Origin: Actinomadura violacea
Lineage (GTDB): Bacteria; Actinomycetota; Actinomycetes; Streptosporangiales; Streptosporangiaceae
Direction: 5' to 3'
Assembly: GCF_017573465.1 (NCBI RefSeq)
Contig: NZ_JAGEPF010000008.1
Span: 248,001 to 312,000, forward strand
DNA: 64,000 nucleotides
Below are positions 1-8,798 of the stretch, in pieces (within the stretch, counting starts at the first letter, position 1; every line of letters starts with the position of its first letter). The position numbers and the translations under genes were made by a program. The notes beneath the pieces were generated by a model, which searched no databases, was not told the origin of the DNA, and saw only the letters and a list, made by a program, of their open reading frames with translations.

Positions 1-104
1 AGGTCGACGAGGAGATCGCCGCGCCGCTCGGCCCGGAGCAGCGCGCGGCCCTGCACGAGGCGCTCGGCGCGATCGCGGAGCGCGAGGGCCTGCCGACCGG
101 CTGA
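1..104 (+). CDS. C-terminal fragment of a gene entering from the left, possibly MarR-like regulator
   Basis: An open frame starting at base 3 runs to a TGA at 102-104 and encodes 33 residues ending in EREGLPTG. The stretch PLGPEQRAALHEALGAIAE resembles the last helix of MarR-family regulators, where a 'PLspeER..L...L..l' segment closes the dimerisation domain. No DNA-binding part is inside the window, so the family is a guess from this helix alone. The gene converges on the acyl-CoA synthetase, whose stop lies about 30 bases away, with no obvious hairpin between them. Confidence 0.45.
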   Translation, partial: VDEEIAAPLGPEQRAALHEALGAIAEREGLPTG

Positions 105-133
105 GGACGGGTGCGGCGGCGTTCGGCGCAACG

Positions 134-1750
134 TCACCCTCGGCGCGGACTACCCGGGGACCGCCTGACGTAGGAGCCGTCGCGGCGCTCGTAGACGGGG
201 TCGGCGGTGTTCCACGCCGCGTCCCGCAGCGGACGCTTGATCACCTTGTTGGTCGGGGTGCGCGGCAGCTCCGCGACGATCCGGACGTAGCGCGGCGCCC
301 ACTTCGTGCCGAGGTCGGGCTGGGCGACCAGGAACGCGGCGAACGCGGCAGGATCGAACGCGCATCCCGGCGCCATGGCGACCGCCGCCATGACCTGGTC
401 GCCCACGTGCTCGTCCGGCACCGCGTAGACGGCGACCTCCGCGAACGCCTCGAACCGGGCGAGGAGCCGCTCGACGGGCGCGGCGGCGAAGTTCTCGCCG
501 TCCACCCGCAGCCAGTCGCTGTCGCGGCCGGCGAAGTACCAGTAGCCGTCGGCGTCACGGTAGGCGAGGTCGCCCGACCACGTCCAGCCGTTGCGGACGC
601 GCTTCGCCGTCGCCTCGGGGTTGTTGTAGTAGCCCTCGAACTTGCCGGCGCCCTTCATGTCGACGATCTCGCCGATCGCCTCGTCGGCGTTCAGCAGCTC
701 GCCGTGCGGGCCGAACTTCGCGGGCGGGCATTCGCGCAGCGTGTCCGGGTCCATGACCACGGTGCCGGCCTCGGCGACGCCGAGCGAGCCGGGCGGCGTG
801 CCGGGGACGCGGGTGAGCCGGATCTCGCCCTCGCTGGAGCCGTAGGAGTCGATGACGGTGCAGCCGAACCGGCGCGCGAACTCCTCGATGTCGCGCTGCG
901 CCGCCTCGTTGCCGAACGCGATCCGCAGCGGGTTGTCGGCGTCGCCGGGCCGCTCGGGGACGGCGAGGATGTAGTTCAGCGGCTTGCCGACGTAGTTGAA
1001 GAACGTGACGCCGTAGCGGCGGACGTCCGGCAGGAACCCGGACGCGGAGAACCTGCGCCGCACCACCACGCAGCCGCCGGTCGCGACCGCCGGTGCGATG
1101 CCCGCCATCAGCGCGTTCGAGTGGAACATCGGCATCACGACGTAGAACACCTCGTCGCGGGTGAGGCCGCGCCGGTCGCGCTGCTGCACCGCGATGCGGC
1201 CGAGCCGCCCCTGCGTGCAGACGACGGCCTTCGGCGCCGACGTCGTCCCGGACGTGAACACGAGCGAGAAGATCGTCTCCGCGGCGACGGGCTCGATCGC
1301 GGCGGGCCGCGCCGCCGCGAGTGCCTCGGCGTATCCGGGGCCGTCGACGGTCAGCACCGGGACGTCCGGGACGAGCCCGTCGAGCAGCGGCGCCCGCGAC
1401 GCCTCGGTGACCAGCAGCGCGCAGTCGGTGTGGGTGATGTCGCGGGCCAGCTCGGCGCCGCGCCGGGTCGGGTTCAGCTCGACCACGGGGATGCCGGCGA
1501 GGGCCGCGCCGAGCAGCCAGAACAGGTGCTCGGGACCGTTCTCCAGGAACAGCCCGACATGCCCGGGCCCGGCCTGCCGGCTCCGCGCGGCGAGGCCGGC
1601 GCGCAGCCGCGCCTCCGCGACGACCTCGCGCCACGTCCACGCGCGGTCCTCGAACCACAGGCCCGTCCGGTCGTCGTCCGCCCGCGCGGCGACCAGCCCC
1701 GCGAACGTGACGTCCTCGCGCGGCCGGTCGTCCCCCAGCACCTCTGCCAT
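134..1750 (-). CDS. Fatty-acyl-CoA synthetase (AMP-binding, FadD1/FadD17-like)
   Basis: This 538-residue adenylate-forming ligase should activate a carboxylic acid as the acyl-AMP and then the CoA thioester. The phosphate-binding motif TSGTTSAPKA is near residues 166-175, an A5-like YGSSEGEIRL follows, the A8 hinge is GRDSDWLRVDGENF, and the A10 catalytic lysine is in PTNKVIKRPLR near the end. TSGTTSAPK (Ser instead of Gly) is, from memory, typical of the FadD1/FadD17 branch. I chose ATG 1750 because GGGAGG lies about 6 bases upstream; a start at 1810 would add 20 residues without homology. It is divergent from the importer operon, and a palindromic operator candidate (1803-1821) lies between them. 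Context suggests a steroid side-chain or ring-derived acid as substrate, which is inference. Confidence 0.88.
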   Translation of the reverse strand: MAEVLGDDRPREDVTFAGLVAARADDDRTGLWFEDRAWTWREVVAEARLRAGLAARSRQAGPGHVGLFLENGPEHLFWLLGAALAGIPVVELNPTRRGAELARDITHTDCALLVTEASRAPLLDGLVPDVPVLTVDGPGYAEALAAARPAAIEPVAAETIFSLVFTSGTTSAPKAVVCTQGRLGRIAVQQRDRRGLTRDEVFYVVMPMFHSNALMAGIAPAVATGGCVVVRRRFSASGFLPDVRRYGVTFFNYVGKPLNYILAVPERPGDADNPLRIAFGNEAAQRDIEEFARRFGCTVIDSYGSSEGEIRLTRVPGTPPGSLGVAEAGTVVMDPDTLRECPPAKFGPHGELLNADEAIGEIVDMKGAGKFEGYYNNPEATAKRVRNGWTWSGDLAYRDADGYWYFAGRDSDWLRVDGENFAAAPVERLLARFEAFAEVAVYAVPDEHVGDQVMAAVAMAPGCAFDPAAFAAFLVAQPDLGTKWAPRYVRIVAELPRTPTNKVIKRPLRDAAWNTADPVYERRDGSYVRRSPGSPRRG

Positions 1751-1802
1751 CTGTCCCTCCCGGTGTCCAAGCTCGACCACCGGGGGCCTCCGGCATGTTC
1801 GG

Positions 1803-1821
1803 GATCCCACTGAGCGGGATC
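1803..1821. promoter_or_regulatory. Candidate IclR operator, site A
   Basis: GATCCC and GGGATC form a perfect inverted repeat around a 7-base centre; the 15-bp core is TCCCACTGAGCGGGA (1805-1819). The site lies between the divergent acyl-CoA synthetase and importer operons. Near-identical cores occur at 12168-12182, 17977-17991 and 18046-18060. A second short dyad (TTCCG/CGGAA, 1858-1873) lies between this site and the importer start. Confidence 0.6.
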
Positions 1822-1913
1822 ATCGCCCGCCCTATAAGGACCGCGCTGTTTATCTCGTTCCGGTCTGACGGAAACAGGGATCAGCCAGGTCGGCGGCCGT
1901 TCTCAGGAGGAAT

Positions 1914-3527
1914 GTGAAGACGTCCGGGAGAAGATGGCGCCGCCGTTGCGCCGGGCTGCTCGCCGTCGCGGCGATGTCGTCGGCGTGCGCCTGGCAGAGC
2001 GAGGACGGCGGCCGCGCGGTCACCGCCGGGAGACCGGTGAAGTACACGGTCGGGATGATCGGCGACGACGGCGGCGGGACCCCCGCCAAGGGCGGCACGC
2101 TGACGTTCGCGGCCTACTCCGAGGCCGGGCTGCTGGACCCGGCGCAGACCATCGTCGCGGGCTCCACCGGCGGCGTCGAGATGGCCGCGATCTACGACGT
2201 CCTGATGCGCTGGGACGCCGGGAGCGGGCAGGTCCGCCCCCAGCTCGCCGAGGACCTGAAGCCCGACGGCGACGGCACCGCCTTCACCCTCACCCTCCGG
2301 GACGGCGTGAAGTTCAGCGACGGCACGCCGCTCGACGCGCAGGCCGTGAAATGGAGCATCGAGCGCTACGTCAAGGACGGCGGCGACGAGGCGGCACTGT
2401 GGAAGAGCAACGTCACCGCCGTCGAGACGCACGGCGACCGCACCGTCGTCTTCAAGCTCGCCAACAAGTGGCCGACCTTCCCCTACCTGCTCACCACCGG
2501 CCCCGGGATGATCGTCGCGAAGTCGTCCGACGCGGGCGGCGGGTTCAAGCCCGTCGGCGCCGGCCCGTTCACCTTCGAGCGCTACCGGCCCAAGGAGGAG
2601 ACCCTCCTCAAGGCCAACCCCGGCTACTGGGGCGGGCGGCCGAACCTCGACCGCGTCCGGATGGTCTACGTCGACGACCCCAACGCGGCCCTCGACACGC
2701 TGAAGTCCAGGCGGATCCAGGCGGCGTTCCTGCGCGACCCCGTCGCCGTCCAGAAGGCGCTCAAGGCCGGCGAGCACGGCTTCCTCAGCATGGTCAGCCT
2801 CGGCAACGTCGCCGTCATCAACGCCACGGCCGGCCACCCGGGCGCGGACCCGCGGGTGCGCAGGGCGATGGCCTACGCGATCAAACCCGAGGTGATCTAC
2901 GAGCGCGCCTACCCGGGCACGGGGCTGGCGAGCAGCGCGCTGTTCCCCGAGTCGTCGGCCCTGCACACCGGCGCCGCCCCGCTGCCCTACGACCCCGGCA
3001 AGGCCCGCGAACTGCTCAAGCAGGCCAAGGCCGACGGCTACGACGGCAAGGTGACCTACCTCGACGCGCAGGACCCCGCGTCCCGCACGACCGCCCTCGC
3101 GATCAAGGCGATGCTGGAGAACGCCGGCTTCAAGGTCGAGCTCGACCTCGTCCGGTCGGTCGCCGACCAGACCTCGAAGGTGGCCGTCCGCCGCGACTAC
3201 GACGTGTCCGGCTGGGGCATCAGCTGGCGCGACTCGGGCCCGTTCGGCCGCATGTACGCGACGCTGCACGCCAAGGGCAACCTCACCGTCGGGATGGCGA
3301 CCACGCCGGAGATGTCCGGGCTCATCGAGGAGCTGCGCGGCGCCGCGACCCTGGACGAGCAGCGCGGGGTCATGGCCCGCGTCCAGCGGCAGTGGAACGA
3401 GGACGTGCCCGCCCTGGTGTTCGGCCCGCAGCCGGAGCTGGTCGCCTGGCCGGAGACCGTGCACGGCGTCGCCGGGACCACCAACAGCATGGTCCTGCTC
3501 GGCGACGCCTGGATCTCGAAGGGCTGA
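1914..3527 (+). CDS. ABC importer substrate-binding lipoprotein, SBP_bac_5 (DppA/OppA type)
   Basis: This 537-residue extracytoplasmic solute-binding protein feeds the permease and ATPase genes that follow. The N-terminus is RRWRRR followed by a hydrophobic stretch and a cysteine in AAMSSAC, consistent with a lipoprotein signal, although the lipobox -3 residue is Ser rather than Leu. The family signature appears as GGTLTFAAYSEAGLLDPAQT, then AIYDVLMRWD and LAEDLKPDGDGTAFTLTLRD. The GTG start follows AGGAGG with only three bases between them, which is short; no better start is in frame. The gene heads a five-gene operon with a dyad operator upstream. Family 5 proteins bind peptides, nickel, sugars and other solutes, so the ligand is open; the regulon suggests a steroid-like or bile-acid-like compound. 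Confidence 0.92.
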   Translation: MKTSGRRWRRRCAGLLAVAAMSSACAWQSEDGGRAVTAGRPVKYTVGMIGDDGGGTPAKGGTLTFAAYSEAGLLDPAQTIVAGSTGGVEMAAIYDVLMRWDAGSGQVRPQLAEDLKPDGDGTAFTLTLRDGVKFSDGTPLDAQAVKWSIERYVKDGGDEAALWKSNVTAVETHGDRTVVFKLANKWPTFPYLLTTGPGMIVAKSSDAGGGFKPVGAGPFTFERYRPKEETLLKANPGYWGGRPNLDRVRMVYVDDPNAALDTLKSRRIQAAFLRDPVAVQKALKAGEHGFLSMVSLGNVAVINATAGHPGADPRVRRAMAYAIKPEVIYERAYPGTGLASSALFPESSALHTGAAPLPYDPGKARELLKQAKADGYDGKVTYLDAQDPASRTTALAIKAMLENAGFKVELDLVRSVADQTSKVAVRRDYDVSGWGISWRDSGPFGRMYATLHAKGNLTVGMATTPEMSGLIEELRGAATLDEQRGVMARVQRQWNEDVPALVFGPQPELVAWPETVHGVAGTTNSMVLLGDAWISKG

Positions 3528-3538
3528 GGAGGGACGAC

Positions 3539-4492
3539 ATGGCACGCGACCTCGTGAAACGGCTCATCGAACTGGCACTGGTGCTCGTCATCGTCAGCAT
3601 GGGCACGTTCGCGCTGGTGGACCTGATGCCCAGCGACCCCGCCGTGGTCGTGCTCGGCGAGGGCCACACGGCCGCCGAGTACGCCGCGCAGCGGCACTCG
3701 ATGGGCCTCGACGACGCCCTGCCGGTCCGGTACGGGCACTGGGTGGGCGACGCGCTCACCGGCGACCTCGGGAAGTCGTTCATCCCGCCGAACAGCGATG
3801 TCGGCGGACGCGTCGCCGCCGCGCTGCCGGTGAGCGCCGAACTGGCCGTCCTGGCGCTGCTGATGGCGCTGGTGGTGGCGATCCCGCTCGCGATGTGGTC
3901 GGCGTACCGGGCGGGCGGGGTCGTCGACCGCGCCGTCGGCGCCGTCACGTTCGGCGTGCTGTCGGTGCCGAGCTTCCTCGCCGGCATGCTGTTCATCGCG
4001 CTGTTCGCGCAGCGGCTCGGCTGGTTCCCGCGGCTGGAGTGGTCCCGGATCGGCGACGGCCTCGGCGGCAACCTCTACCACGCGTTCCTGCCCGCGCTGA
4101 CGATCGCGCTGATGGAGGCCGCGACGTTCACCCGGGTGCTGCGCGGCGACCTCATCACCACCCTGCAGGAGGACTTCATCCTGTCGGCGAAGGCGAAGGG
4201 GATGACGCCGCTGCACGTGCTGTTCCACGACGCGCTGCGGCCCTCGTCGCTGTCGCTCGTCACGCTGATGGGCATCAGCCTCGGCCGCCTCATCGGCAGC
4301 ACGGTGATCGTGGAGTACCTGTTCGCGCTGCCCGGCATGGGCACCCTGATCATCGGCGCCGCCGACCAGGGCGACGTGCCGATGGTGCAGGGCGCGGTGC
4401 TGGTGATCGCGCTGATCTACGTGCTGGTGAACGCGGTGATCGACCTGTCCTACGGCCGTCTCGACCCACGAATCAGGCGGGCACATGTCTGA
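3539..4492 (+). CDS. ABC importer permease, DppB family
   Basis: The 317-residue inner-membrane permease starts at an ATG 6-10 bases after GAGGAGGG. An N-terminal membrane helix (LIELALVLVIVSMGTFALVDLM) precedes a periplasmic loop. The BPD_transp_1 core has about five more helices and the EAA-type loop LSAKAKGMTPLHVLFHDALRP, which docks on the ATPase. The C-terminus IDLSYGRLDPRIR is typical of DppB/OppB. The stop overlaps the next gene by 8 bases, indicating translational coupling. Confidence 0.93.
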   Translation: MARDLVKRLIELALVLVIVSMGTFALVDLMPSDPAVVVLGEGHTAAEYAAQRHSMGLDDALPVRYGHWVGDALTGDLGKSFIPPNSDVGGRVAAALPVSAELAVLALLMALVVAIPLAMWSAYRAGGVVDRAVGAVTFGVLSVPSFLAGMLFIALFAQRLGWFPRLEWSRIGDGLGGNLYHAFLPALTIALMEAATFTRVLRGDLITTLQEDFILSAKAKGMTPLHVLFHDALRPSSLSLVTLMGISLGRLIGSTVIVEYLFALPGMGTLIIGAADQGDVPMVQGAVLVIALIYVLVNAVIDLSYGRLDPRIRRAHV

Positions 4493-5516
4493 CGTTCCTC
4501 TCGCAGCGCCCCGCACGGCCCCGCGGTGGCGGGGCCCGGCCCTCGCCCTCGCCGGGCTCGCCGTGCTCGGGCTGTCGGTGACCGTCCTCGCCGGGCACGG
4601 CTGGACGCAGGCCGCCCTGGTCGTCGCCGGCCTCGCCGGCGCCTACACCGGCCTGAACGCCGCCGGGCGCGCCCTGTTCGGCGACGCGTTCGACCTGATG
4701 TTCTGGCTGTGCGCCGCCTGGCTGGCCGTCCTGGTCGTCGCGGCGGTCGCGGCCCCGGTGCTGCCGCTCGGCGAGCACCAGGACATCGTGAAGACGCTCG
4801 ACACCCCCGGCATGGCCGTCCCCGACCTGTCCACCGCGCACCCCCTCGGCACCAACAACTTCGGCCTCGACCTGCTGGCGCGCGTCGTCTACGGGGCGCG
4901 GTCGTCGCTCGTGGTGTCGCTCGGCGCGGTCGTCATCGGCATGGTCGTCGGCGGCGCCGCCGGGATCGCGGCGGGCTACTTCCGGCGCGGCGCCGACGCG
5001 ACCGTCGGCGTCCTGACGAACTCGCTGCTGGCCGTCCCGCCGCTGATCCTGCTGATCGCGCTCGGCACCGTCCTGGAGCCGAACCTGCGCAACATCGCCG
5101 TCGCGCTGTCGCTGCTCGCGATCCCCGGCATGGTCCGGATGGCGCGCGCGAGCACGATGGCGTTCGCGCGGCGCGAATTCGTCGTCGCGGCGGAGGCGAT
5201 GGGCGCGTCCCGGTGGCGGGTCATGACCCGCGAGCTGCTGCCCAACGTCGTGCTGCCGCTCGCGTCCTACGGGATGGTCATGGTGTCGGTGCTGATCGTC
5301 GCGGAGGCGTCGCTGAGCTTCCTCGGCCTCGGCGTCCAGCCGCCCGCGCCGTCCTGGGGCAACATGATCGCCGAGGGGCAGGAGAACGACGCCTTCACGA
5401 AATACCCGCACATCGTGCTGGTGCCCGGCGTCACGCTCTTCCTGACCGTCTTCGCGTTCAACCTCATCGGCGAGAAGGCCCGCAAGCGGTGGGACCCGCG
5501 CCGGGCGAACCTCTAG
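4485..5516 (+). CDS. ABC importer permease, DppC family
   Basis: The 343-residue partner permease begins inside the end of the DppB-like gene. Two extra N-terminal helices (residues about 15-95) precede the family domain. TAHPLGTNNFGLDLLARVVYGARSS is the usual DppC entry motif (within residues about 115-140), and VVAAEAMGASRWRVMTRELLPN is the EAA loop. The C-terminus (GEKARKRWDPR) matches the family. The protein is longer at the N-terminus than a typical 290-300 residue DppC; the extra helices look genuine because no internal start has a better ribosome site. Confidence 0.92.
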   Translation: MSDVPLAAPRTAPRWRGPALALAGLAVLGLSVTVLAGHGWTQAALVVAGLAGAYTGLNAAGRALFGDAFDLMFWLCAAWLAVLVVAAVAAPVLPLGEHQDIVKTLDTPGMAVPDLSTAHPLGTNNFGLDLLARVVYGARSSLVVSLGAVVIGMVVGGAAGIAAGYFRRGADATVGVLTNSLLAVPPLILLIALGTVLEPNLRNIAVALSLLAIPGMVRMARASTMAFARREFVVAAEAMGASRWRVMTRELLPNVVLPLASYGMVMVSVLIVAEASLSFLGLGVQPPAPSWGNMIAEGQENDAFTKYPHIVLVPGVTLFLTVFAFNLIGEKARKRWDPRRANL

Positions 5517-5524
5517 GAGACGGC

Positions 5525-6499
5525 ATGAACGACGCACCCCTGCTGTCCGTCGACGACCTGCGCACCGAGATCCGCACCGCCCGCGGCCCGCTCCGGGCCG
5601 TGGACGGCGTGTCCTTCACCGTCCGCCCCGGCGAGATGTTCGGCATCGTCGGCGAGTCCGGGTCCGGCAAGTCGGTGCTCGGCCGGACGGTCATGGGCCT
5701 GTACACCTCCGGGCCGGCGATGACCGTGACCGGGAAGGTCGTCCTGGACGGCACCGACGTGCACGCCCTCGACGACGCCGGGCGGCGCCGGCTGTGGCGG
5801 TCGCGCGTCGGGATGGTCTTCCAGGACCCGGGGACCGCCCTCAACCCCGTCAAGCGGGTCGGCCGGCACCTCACCGAGGCGATGCGGGGCCTGTCCCGCG
5901 CCGCCGCCCGCGACCGCGCCGAGGAGCTGCTGCGCCTGGTCGGCATCCCCGAGCCGCGCCGCCGGCTGCGCCAGTACCCGCACGAGCTGTCCGGCGGCAT
6001 GCGCCAGCGGGTCGTGATCGCCGTCGCGCTGGCCGGCGAGCCGTCCCTGCTCATCGCGGACGAGCCGACGACCGCGCTGGACGTCACCGTGCAGAAGCAG
6101 ATCCTCGACCTGCTCGGCCGGCTGCAGGCCGAGCTCGGCACCGCGATCATCCTGATCAGCCACGACCTCGCGGTGGTCGCGGGCCGCGCCGACCGGGTCG
6201 CGGTGATGTACGCGGGGCGGCTCGCGGAGCTGGCCCCGGCGGGCGAGCTGTTCGACAGCCCCCGCCACCCCTACACCGAGGCGCTGCTCGCGTCCGTCCC
6301 GCGGCTGGGCGACCCGCCCCACTCCGTCCTGCGGACGATCGACGGCGCGCCGCCGGACATGGCCGCGCCGCCGGACGGCTGCCGGTTCGCGCCGCGCTGC
6401 CGGCACGCCTCGCCCGCCTGCGCGGCGCCGCCGGAGTTCGCCGCGGACGGCGCCCGCGCCGTCGCCTGCCACCACCCCGTCGACCTTGGAGGCGCCTGA
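5525..6499 (+). CDS. ABC importer ATP-binding subunit, DppD family
   Basis: The 324-residue ATPase has Walker A GESGSGKS (about residues 43-50), Q-loop VFQDP, signature LSGGMRQR, Walker B LLIADEPTTALD and the switch histidine in ISHDL. The C-terminal oligopeptide-transporter extension carries the paired cysteines of CRFAPRCRHASPAC, which in this subfamily can hold an Fe-S cluster. The ATG follows TAGGAGACGGC. The stop shares one base with the next start (TGATG). Confidence 0.94.
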   Translation: MNDAPLLSVDDLRTEIRTARGPLRAVDGVSFTVRPGEMFGIVGESGSGKSVLGRTVMGLYTSGPAMTVTGKVVLDGTDVHALDDAGRRRLWRSRVGMVFQDPGTALNPVKRVGRHLTEAMRGLSRAAARDRAEELLRLVGIPEPRRRLRQYPHELSGGMRQRVVIAVALAGEPSLLIADEPTTALDVTVQKQILDLLGRLQAELGTAIILISHDLAVVAGRADRVAVMYAGRLAELAPAGELFDSPRHPYTEALLASVPRLGDPPHSVLRTIDGAPPDMAAPPDGCRFAPRCRHASPACAAPPEFAADGARAVACHHPVDLGGA

Positions 6500-7467
6500 T
6501 GGCCGGCACCGGCACCACCCACCTGCGGTCCGGCGACCGCGTCCTGTCCGTCGAGGACCTCGTCGTCGAGTTCCCGGCGGGGCGCGGCCGGCGGGTCCAC
6601 GCCGTCTCCGGGATCAGCTTCGACCTGCTGGACGGCGAGACGCTCGGCATCCTCGGCGAGTCCGGCTGCGGGAAGTCCAGCGCGGGGCGCGCGGTGATGC
6701 AGCTGCCGCCGCCCACCGCCGGGTCGGTGCGGCTGCACGGGACGGAGCTGACCGGGCTCGCGCCCGCCGCGCTGCGCGAGCACCGCAAGGACATGCAGAT
6801 GATCCTGCAGAACCCGGTCGCCGCGCTGAACCCGCGCCGCAGGGTCGCCGACCTCGTCGCGGAGGGCCCGGCGGTGCGGGGCGGCAGGCCGGACCGGGCG
6901 CGGATCGAGGCGGCGCTGGAGGCGGTCGGCCTCGACCCGGCGACGGTCTGGGACCGCCGCCCGCACGAGCTGTCCGGCGGCCAGTGCCAGCGCGTCTGCA
7001 TCGCCCGCGCGCTCATGCTGGACCCGCGCGTGCTGATCCTGGACGAGCCGGTGTCGAGCCTGGACGTCTCCGTCCAGGCGCAGATCCTCAACCTGCTGGA
7101 GGACACCGGGAAGCGGCTCGGGCTCAGCATGGTCTTCATCGCGCACGACCTCGCCGTGGTGAAGAACGTCAGCGACCGGATCATGGTGATGTACCTCGGC
7201 AAGGTCTGCGAGGTGATCCCGTCGGCGGCGCTGGCGGGGTCGGCGCTGCACCCCTACACGCGGCTGCTGCTGGCGTCGGTCCCGGAGGCCCCGCAGGGCG
7301 GCGCGGAGCCGGGGGCGGCGGAGCTCCCGTCGCCGCTGGACCCGCCGAGCGGCTGCCGCTTCCGGACCCGCTGCCCCCTGGCGACCGACCTGTGCGCGAA
7401 GGAGGAGCCGAAGCTCCGCCGGACCGCCGACGGCCACCACGTCGCCTGCCACCACGCCTCTCGTTGA
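6499..7467 (+). CDS. ABC importer ATP-binding subunit, DppF family
   Basis: The 322-residue second ATPase has Walker A GESGCGKSS, Q-loop MILQNP, signature LSGGQCQR, Walker B LILDEPVSSLD, and a C-terminal cysteine extension (CRFRTRCPLATDLC). It is the last gene of the importer operon. Its final codons CGT-TGA lie inside copy 1 of the dispersed palindrome, so that repeat sets both the C-terminal arginine and the stop codon. Confidence 0.94.
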   Translation: MAGTGTTHLRSGDRVLSVEDLVVEFPAGRGRRVHAVSGISFDLLDGETLGILGESGCGKSSAGRAVMQLPPPTAGSVRLHGTELTGLAPAALREHRKDMQMILQNPVAALNPRRRVADLVAEGPAVRGGRPDRARIEAALEAVGLDPATVWDRRPHELSGGQCQRVCIARALMLDPRVLILDEPVSSLDVSVQAQILNLLEDTGKRLGLSMVFIAHDLAVVKNVSDRIMVMYLGKVCEVIPSAALAGSALHPYTRLLLASVPEAPQGGAEPGAAELPSPLDPPSGCRFRTRCPLATDLCAKEEPKLRRTADGHHVACHHASR

Positions 7468-7525
7468 CTTGCGGCGTGTCGGCCTTAAAACCGCGGTTTT
7501 AAGGCCGACACGCCGCAACTCGACG
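7462..7525. repeat. Dispersed palindrome, copy 1 (bidirectional terminator candidate)
   Basis: Bases 7469-7518 are a perfect 50-bp palindrome: two 25-bp arms reading TTGCGGCGTGTCGGCCTTAA then AACCG meet with no spacer. Flanking CGTTGAC / GTCGAG-type bases extend the symmetry imperfectly to 7462-7525. It sits between the convergent importer operon and SDR operon. The left TGA (7465-7467) is the importer stop codon. There is no U-tract, which is common in actinomycete terminators. Related copies are at 13055, 43499 and 52725. Confidence 0.9.
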
Positions 7526-7531
7526 TGGGGG

Positions 7532-8344
7532 TCAGGCGCGGTGGGGGCGGTTCGTCCAGCCCTGGTCGTCGGCGCGGACGAACCAGCCGGACGCGGCGAG
7601 CGTGCCGCCGTCGACCGGGATCGTGTGGCCGGTGACGAAGCGGGCGTCGTCGGAGGCGAGGAACGCGACGACGGCCGCGTAGTCGTCGGGTTCACCGAAG
7701 CGGGCGAGCGGGACCCAGGTGTGCTCCAGGCCCTCGTCGTAGCCGCGGCGCATCCACGCGACGGGGGTCTGCTCGGTGTTGGCGAGGTCGGGGGCGATCG
7801 CGTTGACGCGGACGCCGTGCCGGCCGGCCGCGACGGCGAGGCTGCGGGTGAACGCGGACACGCCCGCGTTGAACGCCGAGTACACCGGGTGCTGCGGGAT
7901 GCCGCGGAACGCCTCGACGGTCGAGTTGTTGACGATGCTCCCCGACCCCTGCTCGATCATCGTGGGCAGCAGCGCGTGGGTGAGCTTGAAGACGTGCAGG
8001 AGGTTCAGCTCGTAGAGCCGCTGCCACTGGTCGGGCGTGCTGTCCTGGAACGAGGGGGCGGCGGGACGGAAGTCGCCGACGTTGTTGACCAGCACGTCCA
8101 CGCGCCCGTGCTCCAGGGCGGCGGCCTTGACCCGCGCGACGGTGCCGTCCTCGACGATGTCGCCGATCACGGTGACGCAGCGGCCTCCGGCGGACTCGAT
8201 GTCGCGGCGCGCGCGCTCGGCGGCGTCCGCGTCGATGTCGTTGAGGACGACGAGGTCCCCGGCGGCGGCGAGGCGGCGCGAGACCGCTCCCCCGATGCCG
8301 AGGGCCCCGCCGGTGACCACGCTGATCCGGGTGCCGTCAGGCAT
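7532..8344 (-). CDS. Short-chain dehydrogenase/reductase with replaced catalytic lysine
   Basis: The 270-residue Rossmann protein has cofactor motif TGGALGIG (residues 11-18), NNVG (87-90) and an acidic residue after beta-2 (NDID), which favours NAD(H). Ser141 and Tyr155 are in place, but the active-site motif reads YSAFNAG, so Asn159 replaces the lysine of YxxxK. It may be a weak or altered dehydrogenase, a hydratase-like SDR, or a binding protein. It is the last gene of the hsaC operon; its start overlaps the SnoaL-like stop by 8 bases. Confidence 0.88.
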   Translation of the reverse strand: MPDGTRISVVTGGALGIGGAVSRRLAAAGDLVVLNDIDADAAERARRDIESAGGRCVTVIGDIVEDGTVARVKAAALEHGRVDVLVNNVGDFRPAAPSFQDSTPDQWQRLYELNLLHVFKLTHALLPTMIEQGSGSIVNNSTVEAFRGIPQHPVYSAFNAGVSAFTRSLAVAAGRHGVRVNAIAPDLANTEQTPVAWMRRGYDEGLEHTWVPLARFGEPDDYAAVVAFLASDDARFVTGHTIPVDGGTLAASGWFVRADDQGWTNRPHRA

Positions 8345-8798
8345 CGCGGCGCCTCCGCACGGGTCGGGTCTCGATCGAGTCGACGCGCTGCTCGCGGCGG
8401 GCGATCCGCCAGGCGCCGCCGTCGAGCCGGTAGGCGTCGGTGTAGCGGCAGTTCCACACCAGGTCAGACGTCCGGCCGTCGCGTTCGGTCAGGTGGTGGG
8501 CGACGCAGGCGATCTCGCCGGTGGCCGTGCCGGGCTCGGGGCCCGCGTCGAAGACCTGGCCGACGAGGGCGTGGAACGTGACCGGGATGGTGTTCAGCAC
8601 CGCGAGCGTCGCGGTGATCTCCGCGCGCCCGGTGAAGGCGCGCACCGGGTCGAGCACGTCGGGCGCGGACGGCAGGACGAGCACCGCGTCCTCGGTGAAC
8701 AGGCCCGCCATCGCGTCGATGTCGCGGCGGTCGGCGTGCAGGGCGTAGCGGGCGACCAGGTCGAGGAGCTCGACCCGGTCGCCGGTCCGCAGCGTCAT
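8337..8798 (-). CDS. SnoaL-like / NTF2-fold protein
   Basis: The 153-residue alpha+beta-barrel protein starts with the helix LLDLVARYALHADRRDIDAM and GLFTEDAVLVLPS, the usual opening of SnoaL-like ring-hydroxylating or isomerase-like proteins. The later YTDAYRLDGGAWRIARREQ is the closing strand pair. In steroid clusters such proteins include delta-5 isomerase-like and uncharacterised members; no catalytic assignment is possible here. It is coupled on both sides: ATGA overlap with the LLM gene upstream and an overlap with the SDR downstream. Confidence 0.82.
   Translation of the reverse strand: MTLRTGDRVELLDLVARYALHADRRDIDAMAGLFTEDAVLVLPSAPDVLDPVRAFTGRAEITATLAVLNTIPVTFHALVGQVFDAGPEPGTATGEIACVAHHLTERDGRTSDLVWNCRYTDAYRLDGGAWRIARREQRVDSIETRPVRRRRDA

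Noticed and set aside
407..1813. Long open frame on the plus strand opposite the acyl-CoA synthetase
   Set aside because: Composition is Arg/Val/Asp-rich low-complexity typical of GC-rich antisense frames, and the opposite strand has full adenylation motifs.
1881..3545. 554-residue minus-strand frame over the solute-binding protein gene
   Set aside because: It is antisense to a clear SBP_bac_5 gene and has no domain signal.
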